A stretch of DNA of 64,000 nucleotides from a virus. A program made the position numbers and the translations under genes. Numbering within the stretch: position 1 is the stretch's first letter; each line of letters begins with the position of its first letter. The notes under the pieces were generated by a model. It worked only from the letters and a program-made list of their open reading frames with translations. It made no database searches and had not been told where the DNA came from. Positions 36,189 through 45,000 of this stretch are shown piece after piece. The stretch is from positions 1 through 64,000 of IMG/VR virus record IMGVR_UViG_3300008448_000045. One strand, written 5' to 3'.

Positions 36189-38429
36189 ATGGCATCATAT
36201 AAAGTTACGTATACAGAAACTACAAATCCTGCTAAGCCACCAATAAATGTTAATGACCAAGAACTAAACACAAGCACAAGTCTTACTTTTCCTGGAAAAA
36301 ATTATGCAGGTTATGGTTCTATAATTGCAGAAAATTTTTTACATCTACTAGAAAATTTTGCTAGAGGAACAGCCCCAGGAACACAACCCGGCGAAGGGCA
36401 AGCTGTCCAAGGTCAGCTATGGTATGACAATACACCCGGTATAAATTTATTAAAAGTATATGATGGCACATCTTGGGTAGCTGCTGGCAATATTAAAAAA
36501 GCAACTCCTGCAGAAATAAATGCATTATCGTCTAGTAGTTTTAAAGGGGATTTGTGGGTAGATACTACTAACCAACAACTATACATCTTCTCAGGATCAA
36601 ACTGGTTGCTAGTTGGTCCTCAATTTAGTGACGGAACTAAAACAGGACCGTTAATCGAAACAATTACAGATGCAAGCAACGTTGATCATACTGTTACATC
36701 AATTTGGGCCGAAGATACTAGGGTAATGATTATCAGTAGTAGTCCTTCGTTTACGCCAAAGCAAACAATATCTGGATTTAGTAGTATCAATAAAGGGATT
36801 AATCTTAACAGCGTTGATATTTCAAATACAACATCCCCAATTAAACTTTGGGGAGTAGCACAATCTGCAGACTCATTGATTGTTAATGGAAGAAGCGTAG
36901 CGTCTGCTAATTTCATGCGTAATGATGATATTGCTACTACAGATTTTCCAATTAACATACGAGCAGCGGGCGGAGTTACTGTTGGAAGCCAGTTAAATTT
37001 TATTATTGGTGCTGAAGAAAAAAATGGAAGTTTATATGCCTCAAGTCCGGGCGGAAGTATTCAATTAAAAGTTAATAATTCTGGTACCTCTCTTATTGCA
37101 ACATATATTTCGTCTACTGGAAAAGTTGGTATTGGTACTAATAATACAAATCCTAGCGAAGTTTTAGATGTATTAGGAAATATAAAAGCAGACGGAGTCA
37201 TATACACACTTTCAGATGCTGAGTCTAACATATTAGGCACAGGTAGCATTGTAACTAACGGTGGCGTATCGGTTTTAAAAAGTGCAAATATTGGTGGAAG
37301 CATAACTGTTAATAATAAAGTTTTATTAAACAATTTAGATATCAACGGAACTCCTGTTAACGGAGCTGTTGTATTACCCCAGTATACTTCTTTACAATCT
37401 GAATCAAACAGCAAAGTCCAACTGGTAGCTCAACCGTTATATGACATTGGAACCCCAACAAGAAAATTTAGGAATATTTACGCAGAATCGTTTGTTGGAA
37501 ATTTTACAGGAACACTATCAACAGCTGAAACAATACAGGGAAGTATTTCTGGATCAGCATCTAAATTAGCTAGTGCAACAACTTTTAGAATAGGCGACAG
37601 TACAAACCCTGCAATTCCTAGAAGCGAAGTTACAAGTAATATTGTATCATTTGACGGACAAGGCGACGATCCTGTTATTTTTACAGCAACAGTAACACAA
37701 GATGTAATTGCTAATAAACCAGTAATTACTGATTCTAGTGCTACTGATATGTTTTTAGTTTATAGAGGTTCAGGAGCAACTCCGGGTTTAAAACAAATAA
37801 GCAAAGCTTCTATTTTTTATAATGTTGCTACAGTGCCAACTGGTGCAATTTTTCCATATGCAGGCACTATTCTTCCTGCAGGGTATTTGTTATGCGACGG
37901 ATCCGAAGTAACTCAAGCTGAATATCCAGAACTATTTGCAATTGTTTCATTTACATATAAAGCATCATCACAACTTAACGGATTAGGCACATTTGCTCTC
38001 CCTGATCTTCGAGGCAGATTCCCGTTAGGATTAGATAACATGGACAATAACAACCGTGTACCAAGTAGAGATAGTACTCCTGAAAATCCGGTTAACATTG
38101 ATGCAGGCGGCGGTCCTGTTGGGAGAGTAATAGATCCTACCGCATCAAATTTAGGAAATCCTGGCGGAGCTGATCGAGTTTCGTTAGAAACAAAAAATAT
38201 TCCAGACCATAGACATACTCTTAATAGCGGGGTTGCTCAATATTATGCAGCAGGCGATCCTACAACGGTAGGAGATTCAGCTAGTCAACCGGGGTACGGC
38301 TTTGGAACTAGTGTAGGATCCGGTGTACCAAATACAGGAACAGTGATTAGTTCAGAAACTTCTGTTGCTTTTAGTGTGATGAATCCATATCAAGCACTAA
38401 ATTACATTATTTTTACTGGTAAGATATAA
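36189..38429 (+). CDS. Tail fibre with collar domain (gp12-like tip)
   Basis: A 746-residue fibre. Residues 1-110 share a layout with the next two genes: NDQELNTSTSLTFPGKNYAGYG, NFLHLLENFA, GQLWYDNTPG, then LKVYDGTSW, probably a virion-attachment domain. The C-terminal part has a phage tail-collar domain: GAIFPYAGTILPAGYLLCDG (about 552-571), FALPDLRGRFPLGLD (about 601-615), IPDHRHT (about 669-675, a possible metal-binding HxH as in T4 gp12) and MNPYQALNYIIFTGK at the end. In T4, gp12 short fibres bind lipopolysaccharide irreversibly. The shaft is rich in Gly/Asn/Thr. The gene starts 3 bases after its predecessor. Confidence 0.8.
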   Translation: MASYKVTYTETTNPAKPPINVNDQELNTSTSLTFPGKNYAGYGSIIAENFLHLLENFARGTAPGTQPGEGQAVQGQLWYDNTPGINLLKVYDGTSWVAAGNIKKATPAEINALSSSSFKGDLWVDTTNQQLYIFSGSNWLLVGPQFSDGTKTGPLIETITDASNVDHTVTSIWAEDTRVMIISSSPSFTPKQTISGFSSINKGINLNSVDISNTTSPIKLWGVAQSADSLIVNGRSVASANFMRNDDIATTDFPINIRAAGGVTVGSQLNFIIGAEEKNGSLYASSPGGSIQLKVNNSGTSLIATYISSTGKVGIGTNNTNPSEVLDVLGNIKADGVIYTLSDAESNILGTGSIVTNGGVSVLKSANIGGSITVNNKVLLNNLDINGTPVNGAVVLPQYTSLQSESNSKVQLVAQPLYDIGTPTRKFRNIYAESFVGNFTGTLSTAETIQGSISGSASKLASATTFRIGDSTNPAIPRSEVTSNIVSFDGQGDDPVIFTATVTQDVIANKPVITDSSATDMFLVYRGSGATPGLKQISKASIFYNVATVPTGAIFPYAGTILPAGYLLCDGSEVTQAEYPELFAIVSFTYKASSQLNGLGTFALPDLRGRFPLGLDNMDNNNRVPSRDSTPENPVNIDAGGGPVGRVIDPTASNLGNPGGADRVSLETKNIPDHRHTLNSGVAQYYAAGDPTTVGDSASQPGYGFGTSVGSGVPNTGTVISSETSVAFSVMNPYQALNYIIFTGKI

Positions 38430-38430
38430 T

Positions 38431-40242
38431 ATGAGTTATACTATTAACAAGACCAACGGCGACTTACTAACTAATGTTGTAGATGGCGAAATCAATCAGA
38501 TAGCAAGTAGTCTTTCTTTAGTAGGAAAAAATGCTAGTTCTTACGGAGAAATAATGAATGAAAACTTCATAAGACTACTTGAAAATTTTGCAAATGGGGA
38601 TAGCCCCATTAAGCCATTAGCAGGACAGTTATGGTACGATACTAATCAAAGCCGTTTAAAGATTTATGACGGCACAAGCTGGAAAGTTTCTAGTGGTACT
38701 ATTGTAGCTAATCCTCCCCAAACATTATCTAGGGGCGAATTGTGGATTGATAGTCTTCGTCAACAACTATATTTTAATGATGGTGCTGCTACAGTTCTTG
38801 CTGGCCCAAACTATACAAAGGATCAAGGTGTATCCGGTTTTCAAACTTTAGATATAGTAGACATTAATCAGATTAATCATACAGTAGTATTTTTATATGT
38901 TGCTAAAGTATTAATTGGAATTTTTAGCCAAGATACCTTTACACCTTTAACTAAAGTTGTTGGATGGTCTGGAGACACATGGGATCCAACTAAGTCAGAT
39001 TACATACTTGGCGATCGAGTAATTTATCTAACACAAGGTAAACCTTTAGTTTATGAAGTGTATACTGTATCACAAACTAGTCCAAATATAAATGTTGTTC
39101 CAGCTGGGACACTTCCTACAAATACAGTTTATTGGAAAGAAATTAAAATTAATCCAGGATTTAATTCTAGTCAGTATAGACCAGTGTTTGATGTTTTAAC
39201 TTCCCAAGCATCTAGCTTAAGAGCTGCCGACGGAACACTACGAACAGCTGAACAGTTTTTATCTTCTACTCAGAATTCTACAGCTATTGGTAGGTTAGAA
39301 ATTCAAAATAGCACCCCGCTTATATTAGGCCCGGATTCAAATAATACGATTACTGTTAGTAATAGTTTATTTAAATTAAGTTCGGCAAGTAACAATCAAG
39401 ATTATCAGATTAGTGTTTTTGCTAACAATCAAGAAACATCAGCTCTTTTTATAAATGCTGAAACAAACCAAGTTGGAATATTTACAGGATTACCAACAGC
39501 AACTTTAGATGTTAACGGCGATGTTCGAATAAGAGGTAACATTGTTATTGAAGGTGCTACAACTTCAATTAATGCGACAAATTTATTAGTAGAAGATCTA
39601 CTTATTGAAATTGGAAAAGTATCTTCTCCAAGTAACACTACAGCTAACGGTGGCGGAATTAGCCTTGAAGGTGGCGGTGATGGAGATAAAACATTAACAT
39701 GGAACAGCACTACAGAAGCATGGACGTCTTCAGAACACATAAATTTAGGCGCCGGAAAGTCATATCATGTTGAAGGATTTTCAGTTCTTAGTAAAACAAC
39801 GTTAGGACAGACAGTAACTAATGCTCCGGGATTGACAACTATTGGTCAGTTAGATGAACTTAGAGTTGACTATTTAAGGTTAAACAACAATGCAATTTCT
39901 TACGTTAATCCAGTAGTTTCTGATGGCGACATAGTATTGCAACCTAAAGGAACTGGGTTAGTTAATGTAAGTAATGCTAGAATTACAGGAGTATCTAATC
40001 CAGTAGCTGTCGACGATGCTGTTAATTTAACAACATTAGTGTCAACAGTTAAATCTGCTCCTTTAGGACTTTCTGCTAATTTTACTGGGTTAACTGATAA
40101 TCAGATAGCTGGAAACATTGTAGCCGCTGTTTATCTTCCAGGAGAGCACGAAGAAGGCACAAAAGTAAGAGTTTGGGGTGTGGATACTAGCACATTAAAA
40201 ACTTTTGTGTTAACTAGCGGTTCTTGGACAATTGAAATATAA
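38431..40242 (+). CDS. Tail fibre protein with shared N-terminal attachment domain
   Basis: A 603-residue fibre paralogous at its N-terminus to the genes on both sides: KTNGDLLTNVVDG, LVGKNASSYGEIMNENFIRL, GQLWYDTNQSRLKIYDGTSW (residues about 7-85). The C-terminal third has the common marine-phage fibre stretch NLLVEDLLIEIGKVSSPSN then GGGISLEGG and TEAWTSSEHINL (about 388-445). The end, VRVWGVDTSTLKTFVLTSG, looks like a beta-rich tip. It has no collar domain or chaperone domain. It starts one base after the collar-domain fibre stop. Confidence 0.75.
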   Translation: MSYTINKTNGDLLTNVVDGEINQIASSLSLVGKNASSYGEIMNENFIRLLENFANGDSPIKPLAGQLWYDTNQSRLKIYDGTSWKVSSGTIVANPPQTLSRGELWIDSLRQQLYFNDGAATVLAGPNYTKDQGVSGFQTLDIVDINQINHTVVFLYVAKVLIGIFSQDTFTPLTKVVGWSGDTWDPTKSDYILGDRVIYLTQGKPLVYEVYTVSQTSPNINVVPAGTLPTNTVYWKEIKINPGFNSSQYRPVFDVLTSQASSLRAADGTLRTAEQFLSSTQNSTAIGRLEIQNSTPLILGPDSNNTITVSNSLFKLSSASNNQDYQISVFANNQETSALFINAETNQVGIFTGLPTATLDVNGDVRIRGNIVIEGATTSINATNLLVEDLLIEIGKVSSPSNTTANGGGISLEGGGDGDKTLTWNSTTEAWTSSEHINLGAGKSYHVEGFSVLSKTTLGQTVTNAPGLTTIGQLDELRVDYLRLNNNAISYVNPVVSDGDIVLQPKGTGLVNVSNARITGVSNPVAVDDAVNLTTLVSTVKSAPLGLSANFTGLTDNQIAGNIVAAVYLPGEHEEGTKVRVWGVDTSTLKTFVLTSGSWTIEI

Positions 40243-40270
40243 CTACGGGTAATTTAACTTTTTGAAATAG

Positions 40271-40278
40271 AATAAATA
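40271..40278 (+). promoter_or_regulatory. Late promoter box AATAAATA
   Basis: In the 59-base gap, 23 bases before the ATG at 40302. Confidence 0.65.
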
Positions 40279-40301
40279 CTAGGACCTAAGGAATAACGGA
40301 A

Positions 40302-41822
40302 ATGCCATATCCAATAAAGAAATATAACGGAGATTTGTTAACAACAATCCCGGACGGTACAGTAGATACAACTACTAGTCTAAAATTAATCGGTAAAAAT
40401 TACGCCGGATACGGTGAAACTCAGAACGAAAATTTTGTCTATTTGCTAGAAAATTTTGCAAGTAGCAGCGAGCCTTTGAGGAAAACTACTGGACAGATCT
40501 GGTATGATTCATCTGCAGGCGGAAAATTAAAATTCTATGACGGCGCCAAGTGGAGAACAACTGGGGGCGCTGAGATTAGTGATCTTCAACCGTCGGGCTT
40601 AACTGTTGGAGATTTTTGGTTTAATACTGAAACACAACAACTGTTTGCTTTTAACAGCCAGAATACATTCACTTTAATTGGCCCACAGGCAGCTGCAGGT
40701 GCAGCTACTACTGAGATGGTTTCTAGAACGGTTGTTGATGCAGAAAATAGTGCTACTCATGCAATTATTGAAGCAAAGGTAAACGGAACTACAGTTTTTG
40801 TAATAAGTGCAGATGGTGATTTTACTCTTAAATCGCAACAAGGTAATACCATTACCGGCTTTAACAAAATTAGACAAGGTGTTACTCTTTACGAAACTAC
40901 AAACGAATCCCAACCAGGTCAAACAACTAGTAATCATAGATTCTGGGGTACGGCATCAAATTCTGATAGATTAGGCGGCCTAGGTGTAAACAGTTTTATT
41001 AGATCAGATAATGCTATTTTTAGTAATACTGTAAATTTTGCTCATACAGGTTTTACTGTAGGACAAACTCCAATTTTAAGAATTTATAATTCTAATCAAA
41101 CTGATCCAACGATTCAAAATCAATTAAACGATAACGGTATTACCTTCCAAACTACACAAGGTGTAACTACTCTTACTCCGTTAAAATTAGTTGGATTACA
41201 TACAGTTCCTGGCAGCGACGGAGTGTCTGACATAGGAACTGCGTTAGTTAAATTTAGAAATGTATATGCAGGTAATTTTTATGGCGTAGCAGAAAAAGCT
41301 TCTACAGTTAATGTAGGAGGAACTTATTATACGGCCAGTACAGCGGTTAGCGTTGGAACTATTGTAGCAAGGACTAGCGTAGACGAGACAATAGCAGGGG
41401 GATTAGTAATCTCTTCAGGATCTGTCAAAGCAAACTACTTTGTTGGTACAGCTACAACAGCTAACTATGCTGACTTAGCAGAAAAATATCTTACTGATTC
41501 TAATTATGAAGTTGGTACAGTAGTATCTGTCGGTGGCGCTAAAGAAGTAACAGCATGTAATTACGGACAACGTGTACTCGGTGTAGTTTCTGGAAAGCCA
41601 GGACTCATGATGAACAGCGAATTAGAAGGCGGCACATTTATTGCATTAAAAGGTAGAGTACCTGTTTTTGTAACAGGCCCAGTTAATAAGGGAGATGAAC
41701 TAGTAGCAGGTCCAAACGGTACCGCAGAAGCAGCTGTTAGTGGAGCATCCCGAGTTTTTGGTATAGCCTTAGAATCAAATGCAGATGCTGGTGTCAAACT
41801 CGTTGAATGCGTTGTTCTTTAA
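40302..41822 (+). CDS. Tail fibre protein, third member of the N-terminal family
   Basis: A 506-residue fibre. The N-terminus repeats the attachment layout (KYNGDLLTTIPDG, LIGKNYAGYGETQNENFVYL, GQIWYDSSAGGKLKFYDG). The C-terminus (about 390-506) begins TANYADLAEKYLTDSNYEVG, then has VVSVGGAKEVTA, VLGVVSGKPGLMMNS and LKGRVPVFVTGPVNKGDELV. This block ends many marine-phage fibres and resembles the beta-rich C-terminal domains of cleavable fibres and peptidase-G2-like proteins. Whether it self-cleaves here is unknown. It has its own late promoter. Confidence 0.75.
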   Translation: MPYPIKKYNGDLLTTIPDGTVDTTTSLKLIGKNYAGYGETQNENFVYLLENFASSSEPLRKTTGQIWYDSSAGGKLKFYDGAKWRTTGGAEISDLQPSGLTVGDFWFNTETQQLFAFNSQNTFTLIGPQAAAGAATTEMVSRTVVDAENSATHAIIEAKVNGTTVFVISADGDFTLKSQQGNTITGFNKIRQGVTLYETTNESQPGQTTSNHRFWGTASNSDRLGGLGVNSFIRSDNAIFSNTVNFAHTGFTVGQTPILRIYNSNQTDPTIQNQLNDNGITFQTTQGVTTLTPLKLVGLHTVPGSDGVSDIGTALVKFRNVYAGNFYGVAEKASTVNVGGTYYTASTAVSVGTIVARTSVDETIAGGLVISSGSVKANYFVGTATTANYADLAEKYLTDSNYEVGTVVSVGGAKEVTACNYGQRVLGVVSGKPGLMMNSELEGGTFIALKGRVPVFVTGPVNKGDELVAGPNGTAEAAVSGASRVFGIALESNADAGVKLVECVVL

Positions 41823-41823
41823 A

Positions 41824-41831
41824 AATAAATA
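41824..41831 (+). promoter_or_regulatory. Late promoter box AATAAATA
   Basis: In the 28-base gap, 19 bases before the ATG at 41851. Confidence 0.65.
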
Positions 41832-41850
41832 TCAAACTAAAGGATGACAG

Positions 41851-44800
41851 ATGGCGGGCCAATATTCACCAATTTTAGCAACTGACTATAATATCATACA
41901 AGCAAAGGTTGACAAAGTTTTAGGTTCCGGCCTTGAAAACTTTGGATACGGCCAACCCGTTAAAAGTGGTCAAGTTTTAAGAAGAACAAACATTACTTCT
42001 AATCAATGGAATAACTTAAGAAAAGATTTAATTAAAACTCGGTTACATCAAACAAACATTGATTATGCAAACACATTAAAAGAAGCCGGCAGAGTCGATC
42101 CCGAAGATAGCAATAAAAAAATACCTATTAATGACAGTGATTTTCAAGTTTTTAGCCAAATGGCCGAAGATGTCATTAACGATAGATTTAATTTACCAGC
42201 AGGCCAAGGCACAAGAGAAGCATTAGTTCCGACTCAGCAACTATCAACAGCATGGAACGGCACTATAACTCAAGTAATAACAATTACGTTTTCAAGTGTA
42301 GAAGCAACTCGTTATTTTTTCAATAGCGGTGGAAAAATAGAATTTAGCGGAAATAGAACCGGGGGAACATCTAGTACTAAAAACACTACTTGGTCGAGCA
42401 TGTTAGGCCAAGGAGCTAACGGTATGGGCGTCATTCAATTTGGACACAACTCTACAACTTGTTCAGGTACCGGCCAACCAGCAGCCATCGGATATTATAA
42501 TCTATTAGAAACAACTACAACTGATCAATTATTGTTTACTAAAGGCCCTCCAGAAGGTCCGTATTCCACAGCTTACTATTACATTTATGGACGCTCACCT
42601 GTACCTAATCAAATAGTTTTTACTATTCAATGGCAAGATGGTCAAGAAGAAAATTCTCAAGATGAGAATGTTGATGGAACATTATCTAGTTATGTACAAG
42701 TTTTTAGAGCATCGTCGGCTACAGATAGCGAAGGCGAATACATTAGTGTAAACATTCCTAAACCGCCAGCAATTACAACAGGACTAGCCGGGGGTATTCC
42801 AACACCAGCTCCAGAAATTGTTATTGGTCCTTCACAAAATAGTATCGCTCAACCACAAGTGGGGGTGGCGTATACACTAGCGTTTGGTGCGATCAACGGT
42901 ACAAGTCCTTATACTTGGAGTTCAATTGGAACTTTACCAGCAGGCTTGACTCTTAATCCTACAACTGGAGTGTTAAGCGGAACACCAACAACAGCATTAA
43001 GTTATCTATTTTATGTAGTTGCACAAGATGCAGATGGATATACTGGATCTGCTCAATATAATTTAATCGTAGAAGCTGGTGTTAGCCCAACAATTACAGT
43101 TACTCCAGTTACTTTAAATCAAATGCAAGTTGGATCAGCATTTTCACAAGTGTTTAGTGCCACCGGCGGCACCGGTCCCTATACATGGACGACTCTTGGT
43201 AGCGTACCGTTAGGAATAACATTAGGGACAAATAATAATGGATTCCCAACATTAAGCGGTACTCCTACCGCACCTCAAGCATATAGTTTTACAGTAAGGG
43301 CCACTGATGTTAATAATTTCTTTGGAGAACAGGCTTTTATTATTACTGTAGCCGCTGCCCCAACAATAACAATCAATCCAGGGTCTCCGTTAGCGTCACA
43401 GAGTGTTGGACTAGCTACAACCCAAAGTTTTACAGCTACTGGCGGCACTTCGCCCTATACTTGGTCTAAGACAGGTACCCTACCCGCCGGCCTAACTTTA
43501 TCGTCAGCTGGTGTATTGTCAGGAACCCCAACCACAGCAGCAACATATAACTTTACAGTTATAGCAACAGACTCAAGAAGTTATACTGGCGAAAAAGCAT
43601 ATTCTCAAATTATAACAGCTGCACCAACTTTATCAGTATCTCCAACTACTTTAACTATGCAGGTGGGCGTGTATTATACACAACAATTATCGGCAATTGG
43701 TGGAACAACTCCCTACACGTTTGAGCTATCAAGCGGATCATTACCAGCAGGAATAACTTTACAAGGTAATGGTTTAAGCGGTACTCCTACTTCGACAACA
43801 GCTGCGTCATTTAATATTAGAGTTACTGATGCAAATAATTTTACTGGTGTTACTCAGTATCTTGTTTCTCCAGCCCCTGCACCGCAATTTGCAACAACAA
43901 TAACACCAGCAAGCAGTAGTACAACTGCTGGAACTTATGCCGACACTTATAGATTTAGTAAAACTGGTTCAACTACCTTTACAGTTAATTGTACTTCTGG
44001 ATCAGGGCAAGTTACCTTAACTACTCAAAGTAATTCTGAACTGACGTCAGCATACACCTATTTTGGTGCAGGTGAAAATGCATTCGGTGGTGAATTTGAT
44101 ATAGCATCTACTGGCGACATTGGACTTGCAAAAACTATAGGTGATTATTTTTATGCTAGCAATAATGCTTGGTATAAGACAGAAACTGTTGCAGGTGTTG
44201 ATCGAACAGTTTATAATAAATCTAATAATGCTTGGACACAGTTCCTTAACAATTATGCAGTATGGCCTGACTCAGGCGACGGCCCCGTTAATTCTTGGGT
44301 TGGAGTATCTTATAACGTAAATATTGCAACAGCAGGTAATTATGTATTAAGAATTAGTTCAGATAATCAATTAGAAGTATCCGTTGATGGGACACTAGCA
44401 GCTAGTATTTCAAGTTATACAACAACTTCTGATACAACAATTAGTTTAACACAAGGCTTGCACACAATTACTTGTAGAGGAAAAAATACAGGAGGTCCTG
44501 CAGGCTTTGCCGCAGCTTTGTATGCACAAGGTAATTTAAGTAGTGCAGTTTGGACAACTAGAAATACTAGTGACATTACGGTACAGGTAGTTAAGTACGG
44601 CCTTTATAGAAAACCGGATGCTCAAGGACTAAAATCTTGGTTAGACTATGCAAAGAACAATAATATAAGCGACCCCATAACTTCTCAACAATTTAAAAAT
44701 GCTTTTGCAGCAGTTTTAGACAATGGTTCTAGATCAGCGGATAGCGATTGGGCAAGAAGCACAACAGCTACAAAAACATTTGCATCTGGAACAGGTAATG

Positions 44801-44991
44801 GAGATTTTTATGACAGGCCCGTAGCTGTTAATGCTACTTGCTCACCTGCGTCCTTTAGTTTAAGTGCTGGTAATTCACAAGTAGTAACAATGAATTGGAC
44901 TGTACAAGCCGGATCTGCTGTTAATCCGTGGCAATTCACAGCAATATCAAGTGCCGGTGGAACGTACCTATTTACAATTTATAGAACATAA
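41851..44991 (+). CDS. Adhesin-like virion protein with four putative Ig repeats
   Basis: A 1,046-residue protein. The N-terminal 300 residues (DYNIIQAKVDKVLGSG, FGYGQPVKSGQ, QWNNLRKDLIKTRLHQT) are paralogous to the next gene and probably anchor it to the virion. Four He_PIG-type Ig-like repeats follow (about 325-680), each with GGT.PYTW...G.LP.GL.L...G.LSGTPT. Next comes a beta-sandwich region resembling PA14-type sugar-binding domains (NYVLRISSDNQLEVSVDG, about 831-848). A short DUF4214-like stretch follows (YGLYRKPDAQGLKSWLDY, about 915-932), then a C-terminal beta domain. Ig-like and PA14-like domains on phage surfaces usually help weak adhesion to carbohydrate. Late promoter and AAAGGA ribosome site are present. 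PA14 and DUF4214 calls are by resemblance only. Confidence 0.75.
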   Translation: MAGQYSPILATDYNIIQAKVDKVLGSGLENFGYGQPVKSGQVLRRTNITSNQWNNLRKDLIKTRLHQTNIDYANTLKEAGRVDPEDSNKKIPINDSDFQVFSQMAEDVINDRFNLPAGQGTREALVPTQQLSTAWNGTITQVITITFSSVEATRYFFNSGGKIEFSGNRTGGTSSTKNTTWSSMLGQGANGMGVIQFGHNSTTCSGTGQPAAIGYYNLLETTTTDQLLFTKGPPEGPYSTAYYYIYGRSPVPNQIVFTIQWQDGQEENSQDENVDGTLSSYVQVFRASSATDSEGEYISVNIPKPPAITTGLAGGIPTPAPEIVIGPSQNSIAQPQVGVAYTLAFGAINGTSPYTWSSIGTLPAGLTLNPTTGVLSGTPTTALSYLFYVVAQDADGYTGSAQYNLIVEAGVSPTITVTPVTLNQMQVGSAFSQVFSATGGTGPYTWTTLGSVPLGITLGTNNNGFPTLSGTPTAPQAYSFTVRATDVNNFFGEQAFIITVAAAPTITINPGSPLASQSVGLATTQSFTATGGTSPYTWSKTGTLPAGLTLSSAGVLSGTPTTAATYNFTVIATDSRSYTGEKAYSQIITAAPTLSVSPTTLTMQVGVYYTQQLSAIGGTTPYTFELSSGSLPAGITLQGNGLSGTPTSTTAASFNIRVTDANNFTGVTQYLVSPAPAPQFATTITPASSSTTAGTYADTYRFSKTGSTTFTVNCTSGSGQVTLTTQSNSELTSAYTYFGAGENAFGGEFDIASTGDIGLAKTIGDYFYASNNAWYKTETVAGVDRTVYNKSNNAWTQFLNNYAVWPDSGDGPVNSWVGVSYNVNIATAGNYVLRISSDNQLEVSVDGTLAASISSYTTTSDTTISLTQGLHTITCRGKNTGGPAGFAAALYAQGNLSSAVWTTRNTSDITVQVVKYGLYRKPDAQGLKSWLDYAKNNNISDPITSQQFKNAFAAVLDNGSRSADSDWARSTTATKTFASGTGNGDFYDRPVAVNATCSPASFSLSAGNSQVVTMNWTVQAGSAVNPWQFTAISSAGGTYLFTIYRT

Positions 44992-45000
44992 AGGTATCTT

